A stretch of 51,878 bases of DNA from an uncultured bacterium (GTDB lineage: Bacteria > Patescibacteriota > Minisyncoccia > Phycocordibacterales > CAIZLB01). The translations under genes were made by a program, and so were the position numbers. Location: contig CAINHC010000037.1 of assembly GCA_903848795.1 (NCBI GenBank), positions 1-51,878 of the forward strand. Reading direction: 5' to 3'. Of the stretch, positions 20,080 through 29,938 are shown piece by piece; position 1 is the first letter of the stretch, and every line of letters begins with the position of its first letter. The notes under the pieces were generated by a model. The model did no database searches. It was not told the origin of the DNA and was given only the letters and a program-made list of their open reading frames with translations.

Positions 20080-20967
20080 ATGAAATTAATCGATGTAATA
20101 AATAAAGCTACCTCAGAAGGTAAGGCAGTCGGGCATTTTAATATCTCAAACTTGGAAGCCTTTAATGCGATTGTCAAAACCGCCAAAAAATTAAATGTTC
20201 CAGTAATTATTGGAGTTTCGGAAGGGGAGAGAGATTTTGTGGGGGTCGAAAACGCAGTTGCCCTTGTTGAATCCGCTCGCAAGGGTGGTGCGGAGATTTT
20301 TCTAAATGCAGATCATACTTATTCATATGTACGATCTGTTGAGGTAATTGACGCTGGATATGATGCTGTAATAATTGACTACGCATCAAAAAATAAAGAA
20401 GAAAGTATTGAGGTGACAAAAAGAGTTGTGGAATATGCAAAAAGTAAAGGGCCACATGGGGCTCTTGGAAATCCAGGCACCCCTCCGATTCTTGTCGAAG
20501 GAGAGCTTGGCTATATTGGTCAATCATCAAAAGTTCTCGACGCTCTACCTGAGGGTGTACTGATTGATCCAAATTCACTTACACAGCCAGCTGAAGCAAA
20601 AGACTTTGTTGAAAAAACTGGAGTGGATTTGCTTGCGCCGGCAGTTGGAAATGTTCATGGCATAATAAAAGGAGGAAACCCCGCCCTTAACATTGAGAGA
20701 ATAAAAGAGATTAAGCAGGCATGCAGTGTCCCACTTGTTCTTCATGGTGCTTCTGGAATTACAGATGAAGAATTGCATCTTGCGGTCCTCGCGGGAATTA
20801 GTGTTGTTCACTACAATACAGAGCTTCGCGTGGCATATAAGGATGCTTTGATTAAGTCACTCGAGGAGCACAAGAATGAAGTGGCGCCGTACAAGTATCT
20901 AAAAACTGCAGAGGATGCTGTGGCAGAGGTGGTGGAGAAGAAACTTCGAATAATGAACGATTTATAA
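20080..20967 (+). CDS. fba: Class II fructose-bisphosphate aldolase family protein
   Basis: MKLIDVINKATSEGKAVGHFNISNLEAFNAIV...LNADHTYSY...LVLHGASGI; start 7 nt after a TATTAT -10. Confidence 0.88.
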   Translation: MKLIDVINKATSEGKAVGHFNISNLEAFNAIVKTAKKLNVPVIIGVSEGERDFVGVENAVALVESARKGGAEIFLNADHTYSYVRSVEVIDAGYDAVIIDYASKNKEESIEVTKRVVEYAKSKGPHGALGNPGTPPILVEGELGYIGQSSKVLDALPEGVLIDPNSLTQPAEAKDFVEKTGVDLLAPAVGNVHGIIKGGNPALNIERIKEIKQACSVPLVLHGASGITDEELHLAVLAGISVVHYNTELRVAYKDALIKSLEEHKNEVAPYKYLKTAEDAVAEVVEKKLRIMNDL

Positions 20968-21085
20968 AAGTCCATGGTAGAAAAAAGAGGAGGGGTGGAG
21001 TTGAGCTCTTAGACATTAGGCGTTAGGTTTACCATACCCCCCCCGAGACATCCGACAATTGATTCTTTAAAACAAAAACTTTCTA

Positions 21086-22918
21086 ATGATAACTTTTTTG
21101 GGAATAATAATTTTTGCGATTCCATTTGTCACACTTCTTTTATTTAAAGACAAGGTGATAGGTTTTTTCTCTGTTCTGACGATAAGTTTACTTGTGCATA
21201 TGTTGATTGCGCTATTAACGCAGTCTTTACGCCTGTTTGAATATTGGATAATTTTGACCATATATGCACTTATAAGTTTAGGTATTGGGTTTTTTGTTTA
21301 TTTTAAAATAAAAAATAGCCACCATCATTTGCATGATAAATATATGCATTCGGTACGGAAAGACATCATGATGTCCGGTAAAAAAATGATAAGCAAGCAA
21401 AACTTTTTAATCGCAGTTGCATTTTCCGTCGTACTATTCAGTCTGGCGTCTGTACACTATAATTTTTCTGGCACCACAAATTCCCATGTTGGATCATATG
21501 AAGTAGAAAATAGTCCATATCCATATCCATACTTTTCTGATGAATGGGCTGGTATTGCTTTTGTCAATTACACCATAGGTAGTCATTCTTTACCTATTGT
21601 CAATCCGCTAATGGAGAGCGAAAGTTTCAAAAATCCACTTGTTCCATATTTCTCATTTCTATCTGATGCCTTCTTATTTTTTGGCTTCAATCCTCTGAAT
21701 GATTTTGAGTTTGTGAATTTGATTGTGGGGCTAGTAACTTGCATTTCTTTTTTTGCGCTACTTATTTCATTCGGAATAGATAAAAGAGTCTCCGCGCTCA
21801 CTGTTCTAATAATTCCCTACATAACTAACGGTGGAAATTTACCTGGAATTTGGTTTATGATTCCAATGACTTTTGCATTACCATTTTATGTAATTAGTTT
21901 GATTGGCTTTGCCAAGGAAAACAATAGGCTGTTTAGTATTGCCAGTATGTTTACATTATGTCTGTATCCTCCATTTATTGTTTTTGTTGCACCGGTTTGG
22001 GTGGCGTTTATTCTAAAGAATAAAGGTGTAAAAGTTAAGGCTAAGGCAACACTGTATGTTATTGTCTTCTTGCTCCTGGCTCTTATTATTGTTGGCTCTG
22101 TCGTGTTTAATAGTATAAAACCTCTGGATATTTTAGACACCCTGCGTTTCTATTTTTTCAGAACAAATTTAGTCGGAGGTTATTTAACCTTTCCAATTTG
22201 GTTCGTTTTGCCAATTTTTGTTTTACCGTTTGCGCTATTTGGTGTATTTTTGGCAATCAGGAACAGGAATAGAAAAAGATTTTATTTTATATTATTACCG
22301 CTTCTTACTGGCCTGACATTTTGGTTTTGCTATATTTGCGCAGAGCGAGTGTTTATTATAGATTTCCCAAGAGTTGTAACTATAACTTCATTTATAATTT
22401 TAATATTCTTTGGTATTTCTTTAGATTTTCTTGTTAAAAGATTTGTTAATTATAAATATAAAAATATATTGACAGCAATGTGTATTTTGGTGGCTGTACA
22501 ATTATCATTTAATTACACGCAAAATGATTCCTGGGAGGGGTTAAAGCTTCATACAAATGGTGATCCTGAGGATGTGATGCTTAACCCTGCTCCAACTGCG
22601 AGTAGGTTTTTGACGGATGATGATCTCGCTCTTTTCTCTAGCTTTACAAAAAAAACTTTTATCTCTCCACCGTGGAAGGGGCTTGTTTTGTCCGCTGCGA
22701 CCGGAAATTATCCAATGACTTCAAAGCCTTCTACTGTTGGTGTCTTTATTTTAAATTATGACTGGTTTGCAGATACTAAATGTGAAGAAAAAGATATTGT
22801 ATCAATTGATCATAATGTAAGCTATGCTTACTCCAAAAGATTCGATTGTCCTAATTTTATAGAAGTGGGGGAGAGTTCTGAAGGTTTGGTTTTGTATAAA
22901 TTCAATAAAGTTAAGTAA
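21086..22918 (+). CDS. Large integral membrane protein, GT-C-like (610 aa)
   Basis: Many hydrophobic helices; loop SDEWAGIAFVNYTIGSHSLPIVNPLMES; in glycan gene neighbourhood. Confidence 0.65.
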   Translation: MITFLGIIIFAIPFVTLLLFKDKVIGFFSVLTISLLVHMLIALLTQSLRLFEYWIILTIYALISLGIGFFVYFKIKNSHHHLHDKYMHSVRKDIMMSGKKMISKQNFLIAVAFSVVLFSLASVHYNFSGTTNSHVGSYEVENSPYPYPYFSDEWAGIAFVNYTIGSHSLPIVNPLMESESFKNPLVPYFSFLSDAFLFFGFNPLNDFEFVNLIVGLVTCISFFALLISFGIDKRVSALTVLIIPYITNGGNLPGIWFMIPMTFALPFYVISLIGFAKENNRLFSIASMFTLCLYPPFIVFVAPVWVAFILKNKGVKVKAKATLYVIVFLLLALIIVGSVVFNSIKPLDILDTLRFYFFRTNLVGGYLTFPIWFVLPIFVLPFALFGVFLAIRNRNRKRFYFILLPLLTGLTFWFCYICAERVFIIDFPRVVTITSFIILIFFGISLDFLVKRFVNYKYKNILTAMCILVAVQLSFNYTQNDSWEGLKLHTNGDPEDVMLNPAPTASRFLTDDDLALFSSFTKKTFISPPWKGLVLSAATGNYPMTSKPSTVGVFILNYDWFADTKCEEKDIVSIDHNVSYAYSKRFDCPNFIEVGESSEGLVLYKFNKVK

Positions 22919-22920
22919 AT

Positions 22921-23847
22921 ATGTTGTCATATATGAATTTTGGAAATGAAGGTGTCAGGTTGGGCAATCAGCTTTTTCAATATGCATTTTTGAGGACTCA
23001 ATCTGAGAAGTTGGGTACTAAATTTTATTGCCCAAAGTGGATAGGGGATGATATTTTTGATTTACAAGACCAAGACTTAAGAGAATATGATTTGATAAAA
23101 ACAAAAAATGAGATTAAAAACTATTATACGGAGAGTCGCAAGACGAGTTTTAGCAGAAAACCTGTTTCAATAAAAGATAACACAAATATAAGCGGCTCAT
23201 TTGAAAGTGAAAAATGTTTTGATAAAGTAGCGGTTAAGAAGTGGTATAGGTTTAATGAAGAAAAGTTTTCAGTTGCCAGAGAAAAATATAGGGATATTGA
23301 TTTCAATAATGCGATTGCTATACATTTAAGGTTGGGTGATAAGTTTCATGACGAATTAATAAAAAAACTATTTTATGTACCAAGGATAAAATATTATAGT
23401 CGAGCGTTGGAATTAATTAGAAAATTTAATTCTATAGTCAAAGACAAAGGTTTAAATGGCGAGCCGTGTACTGCTAAAACTATCGTTGTTTTTTCTGATG
23501 ATATAGAGCTGGCGAAAAAATATTTTGATAAATTTGGCGATTTATTTTTCATAGAAGGGAATAGTGATTGGGAGGATTTTTATCTAATGAGCCGTTGCCA
23601 TGATATAATATGTTCGTCTTCGACTTTCAGCTGGTGGGCCAGCTATCTTAATCGAAATCCAAAAAAGACAATCATTTTTCCTAAGGAGCGTCTATGGAGA
23701 CCAAACTTTTTCAAGCATGAGATAGATTTAATTCCAGATCAGTGGCTTCAGGTTAGTGCACTTTATCCAGTAATTGATAACAGCATGTTCATTAGATACA
23801 TAATTGAGCCTATAAAATATTTAAAAAATAAATTTTATTTAAAATAA
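22921..23847 (+). CDS. Alpha-1,2-fucosyltransferase-like (GT11)
   Basis: GVRLGNQLFQYAFLRTQSEKLGTKFYCP; IAIHLRLGD; FSDDIELAKKYF; CSSSTFSWWASYLN. Confidence 0.88.
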   Translation: MLSYMNFGNEGVRLGNQLFQYAFLRTQSEKLGTKFYCPKWIGDDIFDLQDQDLREYDLIKTKNEIKNYYTESRKTSFSRKPVSIKDNTNISGSFESEKCFDKVAVKKWYRFNEEKFSVAREKYRDIDFNNAIAIHLRLGDKFHDELIKKLFYVPRIKYYSRALELIRKFNSIVKDKGLNGEPCTAKTIVVFSDDIELAKKYFDKFGDLFFIEGNSDWEDFYLMSRCHDIICSSSTFSWWASYLNRNPKKTIIFPKERLWRPNFFKHEIDLIPDQWLQVSALYPVIDNSMFIRYIIEPIKYLKNKFYLK

Positions 23848-23849
23848 TT

Positions 23850-24644
23850 ATGAAATTTGCAAAATTAAGAAAGCACATAGAGAGCAAGAGGGGTAATGGA
23901 AGTTATTTTTTTGGTCCAATTATATTCTTTAAGGATACACTTTATGATTTTGCTATAAATGAACTTTCCAGATTTATCTTTTATGTTCATAATTCATTTT
24001 TATTTAGAAAGAATTATGATCTTGTCTTTGTTATAGCAAGATATAAAGAAGATGTTAATTGGGTTAAAAAATTGTCTTATAAGTATGTGGTGTACAATAA
24101 AGGTGGTGACAATATTCCTGGTGATATTAAACATAAAAAATTGCAGAATGTTGGCAGGGAGGCACATACTTATTTAACATATATTGTTGATAATTATAAT
24201 GCACTTCCAAAATATGTAGGATTCTTGCAGGGGGAGCCGTTTCTTCATTCGGTTTTGTTGGGCGCTAGGTTAAATAAATTCAAAGGTCAAGATTTTTATC
24301 CTCTCGGGCGAAATGCGCAGTATTACAGAGGGGAAACTGATATTTATATAGATATAATTGAAAAATCCACTTTTAAATATTTTGATATTAAACGGCCTGC
24401 GGGAGAATTTCCTTGGGGAGCTCAATTTATTGTGTCTAGAGAAAAAATATTGAAACACTCTTTAAAAGAATATGAATTTCTTCTAAATAAATTAGTTGAG
24501 GCAGAAAATAACCGAACACAGTGTTATATATTTAAACAACACCCACAACCATGCGCCTGCATGAATTATATATCAGCATGGATGTTAGAGGTTTGGTGGC
24601 CAATAATATTTGGAGAAGATAAAAAAATAATTAATTTTGATTAA
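23850..24644 (+). CDS. DUF3431-like protein
   Basis: LVFVIARYKEDVNWVKKLSYKYVVYNKGGDN...NVGREAHTYLTYIVDNYNALPKYVGFLQGEPF. Confidence 0.75.
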   Translation: MKFAKLRKHIESKRGNGSYFFGPIIFFKDTLYDFAINELSRFIFYVHNSFLFRKNYDLVFVIARYKEDVNWVKKLSYKYVVYNKGGDNIPGDIKHKKLQNVGREAHTYLTYIVDNYNALPKYVGFLQGEPFLHSVLLGARLNKFKGQDFYPLGRNAQYYRGETDIYIDIIEKSTFKYFDIKRPAGEFPWGAQFIVSREKILKHSLKEYEFLLNKLVEAENNRTQCYIFKQHPQPCACMNYISAWMLEVWWPIIFGEDKKIINFD

Positions 24645-24693
24645 TGACGACGATTGATGGTGGGTGATTGATGATGTGATGGAGTTACTCCTG

Positions 24694-25830
24694 TTAATCT
24701 TTCGTTAGATTAATTTTTGCCTTGATTTGCTCGATAAAGCTTGAGGTGTCAAACTTTTTAGCTCTGTCTTGATTTGTTTTTACATACTTATCTTTATCAT
24801 TTACTAAATTATTTTCAATAATATTGATGGCGTCACGTAATTTGTCACCACTGATATTGTCTATTAGTATCCCATTTTCATTATTCAATATACTTTCCAT
24901 ATAGCCACCTTCGTTTGGTGCAATCACAGGTTTTCCAGAGGCCATGGCTTCAACTACAGTCATACCAAAGTCTTCATCCATTGATGTTGTGATAAATCCC
25001 TTACATTCAGAATACATTTTTTTAAGCTCCATGTCGGTGGCCCAGTGAATTATCTCGATATTTGATTTGTGGAATTTCATGAGGCCTTCTATTTTTCCCT
25101 TATATCCCTCAAATTGATCAGCTCCTTTTTCATAGCTTCCTACAATAATTAATTTTCTTGTGTTTCCTTTGTCGCCTCCATCTCTCTTAAATGCTTCCAC
25201 TTGTATTTCTACTCTCTTGGCAGGAATGAATCTATTCACTGATAACCAATAACCACCATCTCCATTATTACTGTATTTGGAGGTGTCGATAGGGGGGTTA
25301 ATTATTGTTGCATCTTTTTGATAATATTTTTTTATTCGACTTTGTGAATTTTTGGAATTACAGACTAACACTCCAACGTGTTTAATATATCTTCTTGACA
25401 ATATTCTGTTTATAAAAACCCATACATCAAAAACTGGTCTCTGCCACACCTTCAGCATTGTTTTTTTAATGTAATCCTTCCATCCCCATAGTTCATTTGT
25501 TGGCCCATGTGCATACCACATATTGGGTTTATTGTTTGCTACCCCAGAGAGAGCCCAGTCTCCGGCAACTATGTAAAAATCGTATTGATTGCCTAAGTTT
25601 AATCTTCTGAATTTCCAAAAGGCGAACTGATGTTTAAAAGGGGCCTTTTTAGGAATTGTACCTAGGGACTTGATTCTTGGTATCACATCCTCAAAACCCA
25701 TCTTAATTATATAATCTTTGTCGATGTTGGTTGTATATACATCGGCATTAAATGCTCGCGCAAGGGTGAGGGCGACCATTTCTGCTCCTCCTATATTGTC
25801 CAGATAATTGTGGAATATTGCGATTTTCAT
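24694..25830 (-). CDS. Glycosyltransferase family 4
   Basis: MKIAIFHNYLDNIGGAEMVALTLARAF...TTSMDEDFGMTVVEAMASGKPVIAPNEGGYME; start moved to 25830 because the longer ORF overlaps the upstream gene. Confidence 0.88.
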   Translation of the reverse strand: MKIAIFHNYLDNIGGAEMVALTLARAFNADVYTTNIDKDYIIKMGFEDVIPRIKSLGTIPKKAPFKHQFAFWKFRRLNLGNQYDFYIVAGDWALSGVANNKPNMWYAHGPTNELWGWKDYIKKTMLKVWQRPVFDVWVFINRILSRRYIKHVGVLVCNSKNSQSRIKKYYQKDATIINPPIDTSKYSNNGDGGYWLSVNRFIPAKRVEIQVEAFKRDGGDKGNTRKLIIVGSYEKGADQFEGYKGKIEGLMKFHKSNIEIIHWATDMELKKMYSECKGFITTSMDEDFGMTVVEAMASGKPVIAPNEGGYMESILNNENGILIDNISGDKLRDAINIIENNLVNDKDKYVKTNQDRAKKFDTSSFIEQIKAKINLTKD

Positions 25831-25877
25831 ATTTTTTATATTCTTAAGTTTTAATTTTACCAACGAATGGTTTAAAA

Positions 25878-27074
25878 TTATTTCTCCTTTATACCCAAAA
25901 TGCTCAACATAAATGATCCCATTATGGTTTGTATTCCAACAACAGCCAAAGTGAGGGCGACGATCATATTTTTTGTTTGATCTAATCCTCCCAAACCACT
26001 TCCTATCCATTGTGCAAAAATTGTCACAAATACCACAATTGAAGCTACTGCAATTACACTACCGAGCGCGATGGCTTTTTCTAGTGTCAAAAAATTGAAT
26101 AACTTTTCAATAACCTTGTCGGTATCGCCGAGGTGTGTGACAGCATAAATTCTAGAAAATCCAGTGAAGAAAATTAATTCATATCCCAATATAATACAAA
26201 GCGAGGATAAAAACATTGGATGAAAATATAATGTAATTCCAAATATCGAAAAGTTTCCAATAAAAAGTATCAGCATTGAAATTATTCCAAATAAAAACAA
26301 AAGTAATCCTGGAATCAAAAATATTACAACAGGGGAGTATAATAGTATAAATCGGAGGTGGCGCCATCCATCGGAAAATGTTTCTAATTTTGATTCGCCG
26401 ATTCGTAGTCGGTATTTAATCGGAATTTCTACAATTTTCAGATTCGCCTTCGCTGCCTTTATTATCATTTCTGATGCAAATTCCATTCCTAAAGTATAGA
26501 GTGTTAGTCTTGAATATGCCTCTTTTGAAATTGCTCTTGCTCCGCAGTGAATATCGTGGATTTTGATTTTGAAAAATAATCTAACGAGAGTTGAGAGGAT
26601 TGGATTGCCAATCCATCGGTGTGAGAAAGTCATCGAATTTGACTCCATCATCCCGCTGAATCTATTGCCGACGACCATATCGTTTCCTTGTTCTAATTTT
26701 TTAATAAATTTTGGAATATCATCAAAGTCATATGTGTTGTCGGCGTCCGCCATGAAGATGTATTTTCCGTTTGCTTTAGCAAGTCCGTGCAGGTACGCGG
26801 ATCCATATCCCTTAATGTGCTCTTTTTCTAGGATGATGTTGGGAAATTTTATAGATAGATTTTGTACTATTTCAACTGATGAGTCTGTTGAACCGTTATC
26901 TACAACAATTATTTCTATATCCAAATCTGAATCCTTCGCTGTTTTGTTGATAGACTCTATACAAACAGATATACCTTTCTCCTCATTGAGGCATGGTAAA
27001 ATAACGCTGATATATGGTTTTTTAATGTTGCTATTGGTGTAGGCTGCACTTCGATCATCTTCGCTATTTTTCAC
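25878..27074 (-). CDS. Glycosyltransferase family 2 (dolichol-phosphate mannosyltransferase-like) with C-terminal TM segments
   Basis: ISVILPCLNEEKGISVCIESINK...VVDNGSTDSS...FMADADNTYDFDDIP. Confidence 0.9.
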   Translation of the reverse strand: MKNSEDDRSAAYTNSNIKKPYISVILPCLNEEKGISVCIESINKTAKDSDLDIEIIVVDNGSTDSSVEIVQNLSIKFPNIILEKEHIKGYGSAYLHGLAKANGKYIFMADADNTYDFDDIPKFIKKLEQGNDMVVGNRFSGMMESNSMTFSHRWIGNPILSTLVRLFFKIKIHDIHCGARAISKEAYSRLTLYTLGMEFASEMIIKAAKANLKIVEIPIKYRLRIGESKLETFSDGWRHLRFILLYSPVVIFLIPGLLLFLFGIISMLILFIGNFSIFGITLYFHPMFLSSLCIILGYELIFFTGFSRIYAVTHLGDTDKVIEKLFNFLTLEKAIALGSVIAVASIVVFVTIFAQWIGSGLGGLDQTKNMIVALTLAVVGIQTIMGSFMLSILGIKEK

Positions 27075-27145
27075 CCCTTGATTTTACCACACCCCCACCC
27101 AATATCAATTAATATGTATGGTTTTGTATGGATTCTTTGTCTGAC

Positions 27146-27252
27146 GTCAACCAAAAACATACCCCTCTGGGAACATTTCGAGTTGCAACGAGAATAGCCA
27201 ATTTTTCAGCAGAAAAATGGCGTGTTTCCAGAGGGGTGTGTTTTTGGTTGAA
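27146..27252. repeat. ~107-bp imperfect palindromic element (MITE/REP-like or leader structure)
   Basis: Left arm gtcaaccaaaaacatacccctctgggaaca; right arm reverse complement gttcaaccaaaaacacacccctctggaaaca; inner hairpin gccaatttttcagcagaaaaatggc. Confidence 0.65.
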
Positions 27253-27279
27253 CGGTGTTGCAAATTCGCCAAAAATATA

Positions 27280-27285
27280 TATAAT
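27280..27285 (+). promoter_or_regulatory. -10 box of rplY, apparently leaderless
   Basis: TATAAT 9 nt before ATG 27295, no room for a Shine-Dalgarno. Confidence 0.6.
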
Positions 27286-27294
27286 AGCTCCACT

Positions 27295-27921
27295 ATGTTA
27301 AAGCTTATTACAGAAAAGCGTGAAGGCGGTAAAACTGTGGCGGATGCTAAAATCCCTGCAGTATTTTATGGTCCAAAGGCAGAATCAACACCAATCTGGG
27401 TTAATGAGATTGAATTATTAAAGGTTTGGAAGGAGGCTGGAGAGTCAACAGTTGTTACTCTTTCTTATGAGGGGGTAGAGCATGATACTCTTATTCATGA
27501 AATAGATAGAGAGCCTGTTAGAGGTAAGGTTAGACATGTTGACTTCTATGTACTTGAAAAAGGCAAGAAGGTTGAAATTGCTATTCCTCTTGAATTCGTC
27601 GGTGTATCTGAGGCTGTTAAGACTTTGGGAGGTAACCTTGTTAAGGTTCTTTACGAAGTTGAGATCGAGGCAATGCCTAAGGATCTTCCTCACAATATTG
27701 AGGTAGACATCTCCGCGCTTGTTGACTTCGATTCACAAATTCACGCAGGGGACATCAAACTTCCAGCAGGAGTCACTCTTAAGACTGATGCGGATGAAGT
27801 GATCGCACTTGTTGCAGAAGCTAAGGAGGAGACAGAAGAGGCACCAACAGAAATCGACATGTCTGCGATTGAAGTAACAGACAAGAAGGGAAAGAAGGAT
27901 GATGAGGCTGACGCTGAATAA
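27295..27921 (+). CDS. rplY: 50S ribosomal protein bL25 (CTC family)
   Basis: MLKLITEKREGGKTVADAKIPAVFYGPKAESTPIWV...VRHVDFYVLEKGKKVEIAIPLEFVG; start at 27295 rather than 27217, which lies inside the palindrome. Confidence 0.92.
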   Translation: MLKLITEKREGGKTVADAKIPAVFYGPKAESTPIWVNEIELLKVWKEAGESTVVTLSYEGVEHDTLIHEIDREPVRGKVRHVDFYVLEKGKKVEIAIPLEFVGVSEAVKTLGGNLVKVLYEVEIEAMPKDLPHNIEVDISALVDFDSQIHAGDIKLPAGVTLKTDADEVIALVAEAKEETEEAPTEIDMSAIEVTDKKGKKDDEADAE

Positions 27922-27986
27922 TCTAATTGTTATTTCGGTGGTGAAGAAATAATCTGTAATAATTCTCGCACAATACTCAAATATAA

Positions 27987-28016
27987 AATAACTCGCTCAA
28001 AGGCGGGTTATTTTTG
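27987..28016 (+). terminator. Rho-independent terminator after rplY
   Basis: aataactcgc-tcaaag-gcgggttattttt. Confidence 0.75.
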
Positions 28017-28131
28017 TGGTGGGGTTATTAATTTCATGGACAAAATAGCTCATAATGGTATCTTTTGCGCCATTATATACAATATATTGTTGAAAAGCTT
28101 GCAATAAGCATAGAAATAGGATATTATTCTG

Positions 28132-29364
28132 ATGTTATTAGTAACACATAAAAACATGTTGCATTCAATATCTTGTAAAAACTTCTACTCTTTTGGCGAT
28201 TTAAACACCTTAAGTTTTTTAGTAAATGACAATGCTCCACAAAATAATGGCTATTTTACTACGCCATCAGGAACTCGTCTTTCAAAAGTTGAGACTGTAA
28301 TAGGTGGAAATGCCTCTGGAAAGACTAATTTGTTAAAAACCCTTCCTTTCCTGAAGTGGTTCATCATTGATTCTTTTAATCTAGATCCACAGTCTCTAAT
28401 CAACTTCCGTCCATTTATGTTTGGTGAATATAAAAATAAACCAGCAGAACTTTCTGTTATCTTTGAAGTTGAAACAGGTGTCTATACGTATAGTTTTATT
28501 CTTGATCAAACAAAGATTATTTCAGAAGAACTTAAATTAGTCAGTATGGCAAAAGAAAAGAAATCTAGTAAAAAGATTTTTTTACGAACATGGAATAGTA
28601 TAACCAAGTCCTATGATTTTGAGGGTGATAATTTTAATCTCCCTAAAGGGTTTGAAAATTTAATACGTCCAAATGCAAGTATTATAGGTGTTGCTATGCG
28701 TCTAAATCACAAGGAAAGTCAGGAAATTGTTAATTTCTGGCGTTCTGTAGAAACAAATGTTAGTGAAGCTGGGTGGATTGGAGATAATATGTTTATTAAT
28801 CGGGGTCAACAATTAGCAGAAGTCCTAGACTTTTTTAGTGAAAAGGAGTCTTTGAAAAAAGACGCTGAAAAATTACTTGCGCGTTTTGATTTGGGTCTAA
28901 ATTCCTTTGAAATCAAGAAAGAAAAACAAGACGGCGGAATTTCAATGATGGTTAATGTCTCGCACTCGTTTGGTAATCAAAAAGAGGTGTTACCAATTCA
29001 ATATGAATCTTCTGGTACTAAGCAATTATTTATACTTTTGAAACATATTTTGCAGGCAATTAGTAATGGTGGGGTTGTAGTACTTGATGAATTTGACGTT
29101 AACCTACACCCAGAGATGATGATAGCTTTGTTTGATTTATTTATTGATCCAAATATAAATGAAAAAAATGCTCAGCTTCTTTTTAGTACACACAATCATT
29201 ATATTTTAAGTAAGCTGGATAAATATCAGATAACTCTTATTGAAAAGAACGAGAAGGGAATGAGTGAATCTTGGCGTCTTGATGAAATGGCTGGTGTACG
29301 AGCTGATGACAATTATTATACAAAGTATATTGCAGGTGCTTATGGAGCATTTCCTAAAATGTAA
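28132..29364 (+). CDS. AAA family ATPase (AAA15/RloA/AbiLi-like)
   Basis: Walker A IGGNASGKTNLLKTL; SSGTKQLFILL signature; VVVLDEFDVNLHPEMM Walker B; followed by RloB. Confidence 0.85.
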   Translation: MLLVTHKNMLHSISCKNFYSFGDLNTLSFLVNDNAPQNNGYFTTPSGTRLSKVETVIGGNASGKTNLLKTLPFLKWFIIDSFNLDPQSLINFRPFMFGEYKNKPAELSVIFEVETGVYTYSFILDQTKIISEELKLVSMAKEKKSSKKIFLRTWNSITKSYDFEGDNFNLPKGFENLIRPNASIIGVAMRLNHKESQEIVNFWRSVETNVSEAGWIGDNMFINRGQQLAEVLDFFSEKESLKKDAEKLLARFDLGLNSFEIKKEKQDGGISMMVNVSHSFGNQKEVLPIQYESSGTKQLFILLKHILQAISNGGVVVLDEFDVNLHPEMMIALFDLFIDPNINEKNAQLLFSTHNHYILSKLDKYQITLIEKNEKGMSESWRLDEMAGVRADDNYYTKYIAGAYGAFPKM

Positions 29365-29370
29365 AAATTA

Positions 29371-29913
29371 ATGTCTAGAACTAATCCGTTTAAAAAGAAA
29401 AGACGTGTGGCAAATAGAACCTTACTGGTGTATGGTGAAGGAATGTGTGAAGAAATGTTTCTAAGACACATCAAGAGTTTATATTCGTACGATACAAATA
29501 TTGCTGTTACAATCAGAAAAGGTAAAGGAGGTACGGCGGTTGATGTAATAATTGATGCAGACAAAGTTCCTGGCGATTTTGAAAAGAAAGTTGTTGTTTT
29601 GGATAATGATAAAACGTCAGAAGAAATGCAAAAAGCCAGAAAAGAGGCTAAAAATAGGGGGATGATTTTGATTGAAAATACTCCTTGTGTTGAGGCTTTG
29701 TTGCTTTCTGTTTTGGAATCTGGTATTGAATTTTCAGCAAAGACGTCTGTTTGGTGTAAAAAGGAATTTGAATCAAAATATATTGATAAGAAAAAACGTG
29801 GAGATAAAGAAGAATACGACAAATATTTTTCAAAAAAAGTACTTGATTTTAGGCGCTTAAATATTAAAGAACTTAATGCTATTATCCTTCTAATGGAGGG
29901 TAAGTTTAAATAG
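29371..29913 (+). CDS. RloB-like protein
   Basis: TLLVYGEGMCEEMFLRHIKSL...VVVLDNDKT...ILIENTPCVEALLLSVL; directly downstream of AAA15-type ATPase. Confidence 0.8.
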   Translation: MSRTNPFKKKRRVANRTLLVYGEGMCEEMFLRHIKSLYSYDTNIAVTIRKGKGGTAVDVIIDADKVPGDFEKKVVVLDNDKTSEEMQKARKEAKNRGMILIENTPCVEALLLSVLESGIEFSAKTSVWCKKEFESKYIDKKKRGDKEEYDKYFSKKVLDFRRLNIKELNAIILLMEGKFK

Positions 29914-29938
29914 GGCAGAAGGTGGGTCTGTATAAATA

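Noticed and set aside
20070-20811. Minus-strand ORFs over fba
   Set aside because: Shadow ORFs of a well-supported aldolase gene.
27217-27294. N-terminal extension of the L25 ORF
   Set aside because: Lies in the palindrome and upstream of the -10; L25 homology starts at MLKLITEKREGG (27295).
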